Shown here piece after piece: positions 27,101 through 42,100 of a stretch of DNA of 64,000 nucleotides. This DNA is from Lanius collurio (taxonomy: Eukaryota > Chordata > Aves > Passeriformes > Laniidae). The translations under genes were made by a program, and so were the position numbers. Each line of letters starts with the position of its first letter. The first letter of the stretch is position 1. Location of the stretch: contig JACBWW010000015.1 in the NCBI GenBank assembly GCA_020086605.1, positions 20,457,085 through 20,521,084 of the forward strand. Reading direction: 5' to 3'. The notes under the pieces are model-generated. The model was not told the DNA's origin and did no database searches. It saw nothing but the letters and a program-made list of their open reading frames with translations.

Positions 27101-30100
27101 CTCATTAGTGCAGGGCCACAAAGAATCCTGTGCCAGATGTAGGAGGGAAACCCTGCAGGTCCTGCCTACCCACTGCCAGCACTGCTGTGACATTCCACTG
27201 CATCCCAAGCACAAAGTGTAGTCCTGACTCAGAACGCCTCATGTGCGTTTCACCAACTCGCTTCTCACTACTCCTCTGTCGCTAAGGAACAGATTTTGCA
27301 CACAAGAATACTCATCAAACTCCAATTCATTTACAGTCAAAACAAGCCCACAGCATGTTGCTGCATCTTGTTCTCAATCCAGCTATTACCTTGCAGTTCA
27401 GCAGCTCTATGAACTCCCACACTTAGCGTGCTTCCAAGCCTCCCAGAAGCTGTGTTGAATTTTTTTTTCCTGTGACCTTTTTAAATAAACATTTGCTATT
27501 CCTAAGAGAACAGTGATTGAACAGTTTAATGAGAGCATTCACATTTCTGCTTCAAAATGCTTCACTGCAGCTCACAAAGGGCCATGCTGTTGTATAGCTT
27601 TTTTAAAGTACATGTAATACCGTCTAAAGATGCCAGAATGATAACCCAAGAAACCAGAGGGATTTTTTCCCTGAAAAATCTACAGTAAGACTTATTACAG
27701 AATGAGTTACTACTTCCACAATATTCTTCAGCCCAATTCAACACAACTGTCTCTAAGAATTAGTACCATCCCTTTTTCTGTACTGAGCTGTTCAAAGGAG
27801 TTTTATGGAAAAAAAGGGTTTTAAGTGGATTGTCAAATTACTGTGACTGTTCACATTCCCTCTATGAATAGGTTTGTCAAATCTTCCTGTTGCTCAATCA
27901 TACCCAAAGTCAACAACCAAACTTTTTTTAGTGGCATGATTGTTAGATTTCTACAACGCAGCACTTAGAGTAGTTTCAGTTTGCTTTTCCCAAGCCATTT
28001 GCATCAATTTCCCTTGAGTTTTTGTCCCAAATTCTCCAAGCCCTAAAACAAATCACCAAGTCACAAAATGCTAACAAGAAAAAAATCTAAACTGGGAATA
28101 AAGGGCTGTGCCATAGTAGAAAGAGATATCAGACAATATGTAGGCTTAAAAAATACAGCCATTTCTCAGTAATTTCAGATAATCTGCTAGAAAACAATTT
28201 GATGCCATTTCTTAAAAATAATCTTTCGGGCTTTAAGTATCAGATTTATACTTTGAAAAGTTCTGGCTTTGTCTTGCAACTGGAAACCTGAATTATCCTT
28301 TCCCCAATTCATGTTCTGCCAAAGTTTATTGGTGTAAGTAGTTGCATTGGTATAAATGGTGCAAGTCAGGGAGAGAAAGGAAGATCTGCATGATCAAGGT
28401 CCCTGATTTGCATAAACTAAATTGCCAAGACAGTAAATTTGGGTGACATGGGAAAAATATAGTATTTAAATTCTTTTTACTTGTGTAATGATCAAATAAT
28501 TTAAATGACATACTGCCATTTTACTTTAATTACTTCATCTTTATTGCATTTGGCTACAATACTGCATTTTTGGACCATATATTGCTTAGATTAGACCAGT
28601 GCTTTACAGCCAACTCTTTCTTGTTTATCTTAATTTAAAAAGATGAACTAATTTACATTAGCCCAAGTTGGGGGCTGGGGCTTTTCTGTCTACATGTTCT
28701 ATTTTCTCCTGCTTTTTTAATTAGGTCCTCTTCGGAAGACTTTTGTGGTGAGGCACTCATTTACTCCTGCTGCTTATTTTTTCACCTGAAACCACAATCA
28801 TCTGTGATAGCAACCCAGCTTCTGCAAGAAAATGATGATGTGACAGAATATTACAAACAAGCGTAAGGAAAAAAGTGCAGGAGTAGAACTCCAAAGGAAA
28901 AAATATCCTGGTCACATGTGAAAAAACCAGAGAAAATATTCAAAAACAATGGCAAACCCTGAGCTAGTGTAAATTACATTATCTATGTAGACACTAGGAA
29001 AAACACTGCCACTTACGTAAACTGTGAGTTTGCATTTTCTTTTCCTGTCTGAACACTGTAAGAATAAAACTTTTCATTAAATGCTGTCATTCAGTTTTAA
29101 CACTTGACTCTACTTTTCATCCTCAGTCTGGTTTGTATAGGCTTTTTAGTCACTGCTGCTGTCAGCTCTCTGACTGCATGACTACGGACCACAACCCTGT
29201 TACACAACACATAGTAGCATTTCATTAGTTTTATTTTTCAAGGAAAGTAAGCTTCATGTGATTATACTGCACTACTATTATTTGCTGCTTTTTCCATGTC
29301 TTCTGTGCACTTGTCTGAAAGGGACATTACACAGCAATACTGTATTTTAAGATTCATGTTTTCATAACCTGAAAGAATTTTTGGGATTGCTCAATCTTCT
29401 ACTGAAACTTCTCTTTCCTTTATTAATTCCTTCAGGAATTATAAGATTGATTACCAGAAGTACAGTTATGTTTTATTTGCTTACTGATTAAAATCAATCA
29501 ATATAACCTTAAAAGTTTTGCTTTATGAAGAAAAAAAATAATATTGAATTAGTTATGCTTGCTTCAGAGATAAACAGAATTGTCCTGTAGTCAGTTCATC
29601 TTAAAATGCTGGCAGCTATCCTTAGCCCAAAGGGTAAGCATTGAAGGTACTGTTTCTTAAGTTATTCCTTTAGAATAATTGCTAAAATGATAAATATATA
29701 AACAATAAAGTAGAAACACTAGCACAACATCGTCTTTTAATACAGCCCCTTCAAGGACTGAAAATAGGTAGAGTTGATTTTTTTGGATAAAATTGTTGCC
29801 AGCAATTTTTTTGGCTAATGACAACTGATGCAGCAGTGTACTGGCCCTCTTATGCAACTAGTTTATTCTAACAAACAAATACAATTCTTAAATGTATCCA
29901 AATAGAGATCTAGGGATGTTTCTGGTAGACTATTCATAATATGTTCAATGTGTGAGCCACAGGATATCAATGCCAACAAGCCCTAATCTCTTTCATGATT
30001 TCTTTTGTCTACAGAGTCAGGAGCTTGGCAGAACATTTGAAGGGAAAGGTAAAGTGTTCCAGTATTGTAATCTCCCTAATGCTATGCTGAGGCAGCAGTC

Positions 30101-33100
30101 AAGTGTAAGCCGGATTCAAGACCACAATTTAATTACAATAACATTTGCTTATTTGTCATATTCCTCTCATGTCAGATAAATACAAGAAAAAAAATTGTTT
30201 CTGATTTCAGACAAAAGAACAGTGATGAATTTACTGCTCAAGACTTCAATACTTCACTTCCAGTCAAATACTACTAGTGGAGCTGAGATTCCAATAGAGC
30301 AGCAACAATGTTTTTATCAGCAGCAAGACACAATACCAACCAGACTCAGTACTGGCAAGTCATTTGTTCTGGAATCCAAGGATACTTCAGTGTGTAATTA
30401 AAATGTAGTAATTAGTGTTACTGAATTCTATTTGAAATTAAAGAAGCCAACTAGAAGGAGAATGTTCTACTTAGATATACTAAAGTCAGGTAAAGGTCCT
30501 CAAAGTAAGATGTAGCACTTCCCTTTACCTTCCTTTTCACATGCAATATGCTTACAGCAGACTCTTCACTTGATTTTGTAACTCTGTGAAACTCCTTAGT
30601 AATTCCATTGCAGTCAAACAAATTACTCTAGTAATGAGAGTGTAAGTCAGAGCTGAAGCCAGCGTAGTATTTCATACAGCATGAAATAAATCATGGAAGC
30701 CAATTATAAAACAGCAGGCAGTTTTTCTATACTGGTAAATAGGCATTTATAGCATCTCATGCTATTAACAGAATAGACCTGCACACCACAATTAATTCAG
30801 AATTCCTACTCCCAGGCCTGCAGTGCAACGTTGTCTCTTAGCTCCAAACTCTCCAAAAGAAGAAGGGTGTGAAGTGAGCATGGCATGGTCACAGTCTGCT
30901 GCAGAGCAGGGGTGTGCTCCTGGCTGCTGCTGAAAGGAGCTTGGCAAGAGGCTGAGCCTGGTACTGTGTGACAGGGGTGCTGCCATCTGAAGGAGCCCAA
31001 ATGAGCTGTGGGTCTCCACCAAAGCAGCCAGAGGAGCAGTCTCAGAAAGTGTGAAACTCATGGGGATTTGGAGTAAGTTGGGAAAAGCCCAAGAAGGAAA
31101 AAGTAAAACCAAAAGAATTCACCATAAAGAGTATTTGTGGATTCTACCAGGGTACTTTTCTTTCCCTGCTAGAAAAAGAAAGAAAATTATTCCAAGAATT
31201 GAAAAAGTAATAAGTGGACCTGGGATCTAGGAACAGCTGAGGCAAATCCTGGGTTTGAAGCCAGTGTTACCTGTCCCAAATAATGAAGCCTAGGAGGAGC
31301 CTAGCCTGAGAACAAGAACTCATAGGTTTTGCATCACCTCTCAAATGGCTTTTTTCTGATGCTCTAGAAAGATTTCCTCATCATTCTGATTCCATTTAGG
31401 CCAGCTGTAAAATAAAAAATTAGAATCATACTGTTTAACAGCTTCCTAAGATGATTAATTGCTAGTAGGAACTCAATATTACTGAGGAAGTATATGTTGG
31501 AATACATACACTCTAGTTTCTAGCTGATGCAATACTTGTGTGCAGAGCCTTGGAGAAAAACCTGCACTGTCAAGGATTTCTAAACTAAGAATGCTATGGT
31601 TTTCTAAGACTGTGACATGCCTCAGAGAGGACAGATCTAAAAGCAAAACACTATTACTGTACAATCAAAACCTTGAATTTGAATTGTCTGCAAGCAAAAC
31701 ACTCAGTTTTCAAGCAACAATTTAAGGACTCCGGTCTTGATTTCATGGTATTTCTTGGGAAACAGCTTAGTAGGTGGCATTTGCATTTGGTAGGATCTAG
31801 CACAATGATAAGTGAAAAATTGTGGTAAGATGCTGCCTAGCTGCATGAATCAGAGTGACCTTCATAAAAAGGATTAGCCAGTAGTGTGCCATTATCAACA
31901 TCAGTTGTGTTCTAGGATTCTGCTGGTTTTCCATATGGTAATGAAAAAGGTTAAGCCATTTTTTTAAGAAAACTGAATTTGACTTCTTTCCAGTATGTTT
32001 TATTTTTAAAATCAATTTTCTCCTGTAGATCCTGAAATTAATCCTGTCTCCTGAGAGAACATAACTGCACAATTGAGCAGTTTCTTACTTTTGTACTTAG
32101 CCTTTCTTAGTAGATCCCTGCAAGGAATTCTTGTAGGACAGGCAGCTGAGTTTACAGAATTTATAGCATGTATAAGATATTTTTAACAAAAAGTGATAAA
32201 ATGTACATGTTCTGGAGTGGAGGCTGAGATGAAGAGGGATCTAGTTTTATGAGAAAGGCCACACAGCTGAAATTCAGCTAGGAGTCTTGCCATCAATACA
32301 AGTAAGTGTGCATATATAACAAAGAATGTACAGTTTGGGAAATGAGAAAATAAATCTCCTGCTGAGAAAGGCAGATAAGCAGCTGTCAGAGGAGAGCCTT
32401 TACAGAATGAGCTGGCATTTCTAGCTTCTTTCCAACTCGGTAAGATATTTATATACCAAGTACGGTTGCTAAGAACATGTACCCAAGCTGGTGGTTTCAC
32501 GAAGAAACAGGGCTGTGGTACAAAAAGAAGTAACTTCTGGATTCCCCAAGGAGGTCTCTAGGCACAAGCATTAATATATATACTATGGAAGGGCAGAATG
32601 GGAAATTTTTAACTTCCATTACAAGATTTATGGAGAGTTTACTTCCCTTGGTAGCTTTCATAATATGTGAATGCTCTAAACAGCAAGAAGGAATTATTTT
32701 CTAATGGATAAGAGCCTAATCTAATCTCAGCTGAAGTCAATCAGAATGACTCCCTCTAGTTTGTATAGCTACTGAATCAGCCTCTAAATATCCCAGCCTT
32801 TTATTTCCTCTTAGAATTATCACTTTCATAGCATAACTATGGCAGCCTTTATCATGTGCACAATGCTATATAAAAACACAGAAAAGTACTTTGGCGATCA
32901 GTTCAGAACTGAAGTATCTAACAAGTTACCTGTGGAAAGATCACTGAGCTTAAGATAGTATGTGCATCACAAACTTCACAATAAAAAGTATTGTGAGGCT
33001 ATTATTAGCTAAGAAAATAATACTAATTTAATATAGCAACATCTTCCTTTGAAATACTTGATAAAATTTATTTGGTTGGCCTGGTCTTTCCTCTAGGCAA

Positions 33101-36100
33101 ACTGCACTGGTGTGGGGGGTGTCAGAGTAGGACAGAGACCTGACTACAGACAGGTTTTGTCTTTCTCCCACATTGTCTTGTTGGTCTTGCAAGAAAGTAG
33201 GCCTAAGCTGAAAATTGTAGCCTCACTCTCCCTGTCCCCCATGCACTTGATCAGCCACATGAATCAAGTCACCAGACTCTTCCCAGTCTAATGTGAAAAA
33301 AGCCACCAGAGACAGCCGTGAGGTGTACTAATCACCAGGGTGTTCGTTATGTGATCATGAGGTGCAATTTGGATAATGTTTTTCTTTAACTTAATACCCC
33401 AATGGCCAGAGCTGATGGCAGCAAACAATTCTTAGGCTTTATCTACAGCAGAATTAGCCATTCTGCACTGACTTAAGACATTGCTTTTTGCCACAAGAAC
33501 TGTATTAAACACAACCTTTTCCAAACAATGGAGATGAGATCTTTATGCTGCATGTGGAGCCAAGGTGTAGGGAGAACTTAGAAGAGCTTGGGAGGTATCC
33601 CATATTTATAATGTCTGTACCTCTGCAATATCCCTTAATGAACAAACTTTTTAAAGAAACAGCACTGGGGAGAACAACAGGGGGGGATGGACAGACAGAC
33701 AGTAGAAAGGTACCTTGAGTTTGACTCGTGGAAAAAGAGTGGTGAAGTAGCTGGGATAGCTGTTATGCTCTGACTGGACAATGCCTAAGAATTTAGCTTA
33801 GATTATAAGCAAAACCACATAACTGGTGGTTAAAAGGAAAGAATGGGCTAGGAGCCTTGCATCCAATAGTATAGTTCTGATAAGATTCTGCCATGGGTGA
33901 GGCTGAGGACTGTTGTCTGGGGATTCAGAAGTACAAGCAGCTGTACTTGGTACAGGCTGTAGATAGAGTGGGGGAGAAAGCAGGAGGGAGAAGAGGAGGT
34001 ATCATTTCTTTGCCCTTTCTGCTTTGATGAAAATTTGCAGGCTGAGGTGTATGTGCGTTTACTGGATAAAGCATTACAGGCTGTACAGGAACATGCAGTA
34101 ATATATCTGTTATTAAATTGCAGGGCTGCACTGAATAGTCTGCATACAGTTGCTTCTGACAATCTGCAATTCATTACTTCTGACTTAAAATCTTTTTATC
34201 TGCCTCAATTTCTTTCTCCTCTACATACAAGAGGAAGGCTGGGAGATCAGAAGCCTCATCAGTACTAACAAAGCTTCCTTCTAGTCTGCTTTGCAATTAT
34301 ATTTGCCAGTATTCTTGATGTTCAGAGATTCACGTAACACAAATTTCTTCAAAACAAATACTTCAAAAAGGATGCTCTAAAGTCTGCTTGGTATAAGTTT
34401 GACCTATTTTTTCCCCTTTAACTGTTAATGTAATGCATTTAATTGTCTGTGTTTTCTTCCATGCTCAAACAGGTGATTAAGTAGTGTTTTAGAGGGCTAG
34501 CACTGATGAGAAACCAGACAATAACATGTCTACCTCAAACTTAAGAGACAAGAAAATCTGTCAGTATGTCAACAGGTTTTCATCTCATGTTTTCTGTGAG
34601 GAAATGAATATGCTCAGTGAGGTCTTTGGCCAGGTGTAATTCCCCTTTTACCTTGTGGAAGGTACTAAACTTCTTTCAGCACAGGGACTTGGGAAAGAAT
34701 TACCTTTCCATAGCAGCTGTGTTCCAGGAGTAGCCACTCCTGAACTTATGTGGAAATGGTCCTGCCTTCGTGTAGCAACTCTGGGATCTGTGAACACTGA
34801 GGAACCACTGCCATTTTCCTTTAATTTGGAAAAACAATTCAGGCAATCCTTCTCTTCAAGGCCAATTTTAAGGGGCTTTCCCTGCAGAAGCAGCTGCTTG
34901 TCCCACAACTTTTATCCTGCACCACACCAGCTTCTCTCAGAAATAGAGACCTGATAAACTCCTTTTGGCACAAGCTGTCACTAAGCAAAGTGATGCACGC
35001 TTTCTGGGATGAAATATAGGACAATTGGGGCCTCCAATAAATAGAAATATTGCTATGAGACATCCAATATGGGCTTTATTGCATAGTCTCAACTTTAGGA
35101 CTTAAAGATATTCCTCATTGATGCATGTTATAGTTATATGGGCAGTAGAAGTACAAAAAAAGCTAATGTATATGAAAAAATATAGTTACTGGTGTATTTG
35201 AAGTTCTTATACAAATCACAATTACCAGAAGGGTAACAGCTGCTTTTGTTTCAATTGAAAAGCAAAACTACTAGCGATATGAGACATTTTTAATTAAAAC
35301 TACTGGCCTCCACATCTTGTCTTTGCTATACTTTATATCTCCTTGTTAGGGAAAACCAATAGAAAAAAACCTGAAATATATTAAATTTCCTAGTAATAAA
35401 CATAGTTAAAGTATTTGTCCTAAGTAAGAATTTAGGATAGAGTACATAACTATTTAATAATTACACAATAAGTTAACATAGGAAAATGTCAGGGTGGATG
35501 TGACAACTAAGCACTGTAAATAGTCTCTTTTACTCAAATCCAATATGCTAACCTTGTTTTTTGTCACATTTTATTACACTTATTAATTTTATTCAAATAC
35601 ACAGGGAAGGTAGCGACTGTCCTCCCACAGGAGCATGACAAGACATGACACACAGAACACATCACTGCCTACTGTAGATTTTACCAGTGCCAGCTTTGCT
35701 CCACAGAAGGACAACACAAGGTGAGTAATACAGTTTTCTGTATAGGATAAATCCTGCACTGTAAAAGCCAGTAGTAGTCCACAAAACCTCACACTACAGA
35801 ACAATTTCTGTGTGTCCTTACTGTATTTCATTAAAAAATGTGGGATGAACAATGATATGAACAGTTATAGATATTTTACTTATATGAAATAAACCAGTGC
35901 ACCTGAGTGCGACCTTGATCTCATACATAATCCTGAAACAGAACATAGTAAATAAATTATGTTATAAGAAGCTTAACAGCTGCTATTTGAAGTTTCCAGG
36001 GGGAAGCAGCTGTTCAGTTGATTGGTCACCTTAAAAAAAAAATCCTAAATGAAAGAATTATACATTAACATCCTCAAGCAGTAGTTGTCTGTAATTGGAA

Positions 36101-39100
36101 ATGCCAATATATGATTAGCTTCCCAGAGGTCAAAGGCAAGGAAATATAAAACAACATAAAATGTAAATTTATGAACTTGGATGAAAAAAAAGTAGCAAGG
36201 AGAAGGCTACAGTCAGTATTCAGACAGCAGAACTTTTTTGTAAATGCAACACAGTATGCAGAAAAATTCTTGCCATATAAAATAAGGCACTAACTCTCAG
36301 GATAACAAAATGATTTGACAATTTCATCTCACTTCCCATCTGCAGAAATCCATAAGCTTCTAATTCCTTCATGTGCATAAAAACATGCTCTTGGTGTCTC
36401 TGCTTCTGCACCCTATTTATTGTGCACTGACTTTTTCCAAAACTTTGAAGTAAAAGATAGTGAGGCTGCATTTTCAACACACTGCAACCACTGGTTTGGT
36501 TTTGCAGATGACACACCCATGCACGCAATCAGCACATGGAGTCTCAACTGCATTTCAAAACTCAATCACTTCTCAGTGTAAAAATTTATTGTGCCCATAA
36601 AAAGCTAAAAACCTCATGAACCTCCCCCTGCCACCACCCTTGACTACCAAAAACACCTATATGTAATCCTGGAACAATTGATTGGCCATATAAGAATTTT
36701 GAGAATCAGCAACATAACTCAGGCATCATTTCAGCCACATATACAGCTCTGCACAGATTTTAGACTGGTTAAAATATGAATATTTCCTTCTGACTCTGTT
36801 TCCTTCCAATACATTCTGTTTGAGGAAAAATTAACTGTTCAGTGCCTCTGCATATGTAGCATCTGCTCCTTGAAAACCTAGTTCATTATGTTTGAAAAAA
36901 AAAAACCCCAAAACCAAACCCAGGACCTGAAAGCCTTTCTATCTTATAGCCAATTGTATCACACTATTGAAGAGGTGTTTTAATCTTTCTGTCACAAAAG
37001 CATTATGCAAGTGTGATGTTCAATTTTCCCATATAATCAGAAGTATCATGGGGTAAATAAAAACCAAGAGAAGAGGAAAATGACCCCCCAGCACACAATG
37101 TACAGAATACCAAAACACTCCCTCCCTTCCACAGGAGCATGTACAAAATGCAGCAGATTGCAACACTCACGGCTATCGTAGCATATATTGCCCAGGGCAC
37201 GGCCTGTTTGAAGCAATACTTCCTGGTCTTTGCAGTTCAACAGCTGCACCAAGGGAGGGATCAACCCAGCATCCACACAGGGGTTCCGCATGAATTCTGC
37301 CAATAAAGCAAAGCCTGTTAATCCAAGGCCAGATATTTCCAGTTTCATCAATTCCAGTCACACTGGCCTGGCAACTGGGCCTTTTGTGTGCCTAAACACA
37401 TGCACAGACAAATAGTGTAAATTCTCATGCAAGTTTCTAGAGAATAAGCCCAAGTCAGGATTTGAGCTTAATTCTTTCCATTATTTGCTAATTTAGAAGG
37501 AATTAAGGGTATTTAATTGACTTCCATGGAAACTAATTTAACACAGTTCAGACTAAGCATATTTTTAGCATCACAAAGAAGTGCTGAAAAGAACAGTGAA
37601 TTCCCAACAAATTCAACATAAACTAGAATTACTAAATAACACAAAAGATGACTTAAAAATAGTATTCTAGTGCAGCATTTTTTTACTCTCTTTTCCCTTA
37701 ATTAGGATTCTGGAAAAGCTTTTGCTTTAATAGAATTAAAAAGAAATAATTAAAGCTCAGTAACGGGTCTTTATTTGGAAGGTGAAGAAAGGAATGGAAA
37801 AGTAGAATGAGAAATACAAGAGTTTATGTGAACCCAAAGGCCTGTAGTTTTCACAATCGAGGAAAGGTAGAGGATCCATCCACTGCAAGCTCCATGCCCT
37901 TCCCTCCTGCTATGCCATAGAGAACCAAAGAACTATTTCACATCTGTGTAAGTCATAGAGAACTATCCCGGTGTTAGAGACATAAAGGGATGCTCTCCAC
38001 AAGGAGATATAGCTAGGCAGGCATTGTGCTGCACATTTTAAAAAGCAGTTTTATAGAAGGAAGCACCTGATACACACACTTTGTTACTTTACAGTTTACT
38101 AGAGAGCACCCTTTAAGAGATGTAGTTTTGTAAGGCAAATGGTCAATATGGATTTGTGCTGACTACAAATTACCACAGAATCAGAGAGTGGGTGAGACTG
38201 GAAGGGACCACAATGGCTCATCTGGTCCAACCTTCCTGCTTAAACACTGTCATCCTAGAACACATGGCCCAGGATTGCATCCAGATGGGTTCTTGGATAT
38301 CTGCAGTGAAAGAGACTCCACCGTCCCTCTGGACAATCTGTTGCAGTGCTCAGTCACCTGCACAGTGAAGTTCCTCATACACTGGTTAGGTCCCCTCTCT
38401 GTTGTCTCCTCTCGAAGCTGAACAGGCCCAGCTCCCTCAGCCTTTCCTCATTAGAGATGCTCCAGTCCCCTCATCACCCTTGTGGCCTCTGCTGGAGCTG
38501 CTCCAGGAGCTCCATGTCCCTCTTGTAGCCCAGAACTGGACACAGTAATCAGGATGCAGCCTTACCAGGGCTGAGTAGAGGGACAAGTTATGTCACTTTC
38601 TGATCCTAAACAATATTGGATCTTTCAGAGTGAGTTTACCTTTGTGTTACTTAGTCATTTATGAGACAGAATGAACCAAGGTGTACAATCCCCCTAAAAA
38701 CAGACAAGAAAGTTACTCTGATTCTGGATCAACAGAACTCCTCATGCCAATGACTCAAAGACTTTATACAATGCTTGAAGTACAAATACACCTTCTTAAA
38801 TACTCCTGTTGTTGCACCTATGTTCTCTGATGTTTCAGTAGCTACAAAATCTAGTCTCTTTTGTATTTAATCCTGCAGTGTTGTTTTAGCTAAAGAATTG
38901 TCAGAGGTAAGCAATTCTCATGTGATGATAAACTCTGATACATCAACAAGCAGATTAAGAAGAATCAGCAATATCTATACACTTGCACAGGTCCAAGAGA
39001 AGATAGTTGTGAGCACAATTAACCAACGTTCTTAAGGTACTGGAACATTTTAGAACTATGGCCAGATGCTTCAGTGTGATAGATGGTGATACTATCCATT

Positions 39101-42100
39101 GTAATGAACATAAATATCAGATACATCTGGTCTTTAAAACTGGTCTTGCCATGTCCTTGTAATGTTCAGTCTATTTCTTTATTACTCACTTTCAACTTCA
39201 TCACAATATTTATTTACTAGATGTATTTAGTTTTGTCCTCTGTCTTATTCCTCTCAATTGCCTGTAAAAACTCTTCTCTGTTCCTCAGCTACCCCTGCAT
39301 CACTCTCCTTTACACCCACTAATTTACCAGTCTCTACATCATCAAAGTCAGGATTTTTTTTTTCTCCTAGTCTGTATCAGGAAATGAAACTTGTTCTCTC
39401 CTAAAAGACTGAGAGATCTCAGTCTGTTCTGCTGTTTGTTTAGGTTCTTCTTCAAGTGGTGAAAAGGAGTAAGAAACCTTTCCTCTATCCTCCCTCCTTT
39501 TGGAGTGAGCAGAAGCTTTTTCAGCAACAAAATCATTGGTCAATATGCTGAGCAAACCTTTATTTATCATGATCATTTAAGAGCAAGGAATAAAAGAAAT
39601 GGTGCCATATGTATCAAAATAGATCTGTGAAACAGGAACAAAATTGTGGTAACTGCAACTACTTTTGCAGCTGATACTACACAGAGGTAACAGAAGAATG
39701 AGCAAGTGATTGACAACAGAGTCTTTAAAAGGTTTCCATTAACCTGGGAGAGAAATGAAGCAGATCCTTTGAGGTAACAGTGAAGAATCACTTAAGAAGT
39801 TAGGAGGAGAACCACTGAGGACAGAGTAACATAAACCAAAAGAACAAGATTTTGAAAGAGAAATGTAATTGTGTTGTAGTACTACAGACTGTGAAGATGA
39901 TGTTCTCTCATTCCTGCATGTGGTAAAGACTAAAAACCTTGGAAAAGGGTTTAAAAGGTCTACAGTGGAGAGAGAAACTCCACATAACAAGTGCATCTGA
40001 GCCTTCATGATGCTTACATGATGGCTGTAGTTGGAGAGACACATGTGACTAACGGGAGTTTTGTATGCTTGGATGTTTAGGAGAGACAAATATGAGTCCA
40101 AGCTGGGAGGAGGAAGAGTCATTTCAGCAGAAGAGGTGAAACAGCAAGAGCACGAAGAGGTGAAAAGGAAGAGATAAAACAAGACAAAACTGCTAAGGCA
40201 AGTAGGGAGATTTGATGTGACCAGATGTTTTTGTGTGTAAGATCAGATGGGGGGAATGTGAGAGGAAAGCAAAAAGTGGGGAAGGAAAATATGCTCTTAT
40301 CAGTAACACTCAAAATCAGAGGCTCTGCTCCCAGCTCTTGGCAGTAGTGCATGGCATGACCACTCAGGGAATGGGATTAATGCCTACTATCCATATAATG
40401 TTGATAACACAAACTTCTCAAAGTCCCCTAAAGTTTGTTGAAAACAGGTACAATATAAGCATTAAACTCCTGCATTTTTATGCAATAAAACAAAGAAAAC
40501 AATAGAATTCAAATGAAGTATTCCCCACTATCCTGCTTAAGTAACTATTTCAATAGAGTTAGAATCCAATGAGAAATACCCAGATGATCTCAGTCTTGAA
40601 AGCACTGGGCATCTGAAATAATTTCTGAATACTTCCACTTTAACCTTGGGTGACAAAGGTCCCAGTTACACCTGCAAATGACTCTAAGAAAAAGACAACA
40701 ACTATTTTGTATGATGAACCAGGTAAAATGTCAGCTTTTCTGAGAGTGTACGTAAAGCATCAGTTTAAAACCTGTCAGGAAAAAGGACACATTAGAAACA
40801 ATTCAGACATTTCATGTGTTATTTCACATTTGAAATATAATGGCTAAAATGCACCGTAAGAGAGTCTTTGAGGAAACAATACATAGTAATCAGTTCAGCT
40901 ACTGCGAATATTGATTTTATTCTTAACTTTTCCCTCCCTGGGTAGGAGCTAAAAGGACCAACTGTGAGGACACATGGTTGACAGTGATGTTCTAAATGTA
41001 CTTGTTATGAATTCATTAGCTACAGAAAAAAAAGCCTGTGATACATTTGCCTAAATATCATTCTGAAACATTTCTAAATTTAAATTTCTATGTACTGGCT
41101 CTTTATCTAAATAATTTTAACACTTAAAAACTAAACATATATCTTTTCTCAGTACTGTTGTTTCTGAATAACCATATATAGCTCTGTCTCAAAACCAGCA
41201 AATTGAGTGGAGGTCACCATGGGGGTATCAGTAAGAAGCTGTAGTTTTGTGATTCCACAGAAAAGGTGGAAAAGGAATGCGAAAGTAGCTGTCAAGAATG
41301 TAGCCCTATCCCTGAAGAGGCATCAGCAGGAGAGTTTACAAAGGGAGAGGGATAAGGCTGCCAGGAAAGCAGTTAAGGGACATCGTACTTTTCTCTATCT
41401 GGCCTGTGGGGAAGGAAAGCCCAAAATGGAATCTGTGCCTCTTTGGCTGGGACAGCAGCAAGTCCAGGAATGAGAAAATTCAGCCTCATATGTCCTCTAC
41501 CCTCATCACTGGGCCTGCCCAGAGTGTCTGCCTGCAGGTACGAGGCCATTCTTCTGAGCTCAAGATATGCAGGTACTGGGTAAGCTTTAAGATAATCTTG
41601 TCTAAAGAAAAATTTAAATAGTTTTTTATTATCTCCTATGTAATATTATATACTGTAGGTGTATAATCCATACCAAAATGGACCTGATTCTTCTTTGGGA
41701 CTTTGGGCTCTTACTCTGACACATATAATGCTCTTTAGGTAGGACTAATTGGTTTCAGTGTGGTATCAAAGGCCTCATAATAGTAATAATCTTATGACAA
41801 ACCTCAGACCAAAGAAATTATCTACTATTCTTTAATCACCTGTATAGATCCTACCACTGTAACTAAGGCCACTATGCATAATGGGCTACACACATTGTGC
41901 ATGTCTCTTTCTACATGCTGTTCATATAGAAATGCATTTCCCCAGGGGTGGGCTAGTTCTGCCCAATAAATTACATTACCGTCCTAAAAACTAAACAGCG
42001 TGAAAGTAAGAGTAAAAAAAATTCCAGCAGCCAAATGCTGTTTTGATTGTATTAAAAAGTAGAGAAAAAAAATTAGACAAAACAAAAAGAGTGAAAGGGA

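Larger units (their letters stand above)
24522..37170 (-). other. RAP1GDS1: RAP1GDS1 intron 4
   Basis: This is a phase 1 intron of 12649 bases upstream of the alternative exon 5. It contains candidate microexons (26023-26055 and 29017-29055), an A16 run (26510-26525) and a perfect 8-base hairpin (26859-26878). It also has a GC-rich patch (30800-31090), an acceptor-donor abutting motif at 32929/32930 and an A11 run (36895-36905). No transposon was recognised in it. Confidence 0.9.

Noticed and set aside
39739..40182. 147-codon minus-strand open frame in intron 3
   Set aside because: It is Ser/Leu/Cys-rich, arises from a purine-rich plus strand, has no recognisable domain or splice context and lies wholly within an intron.
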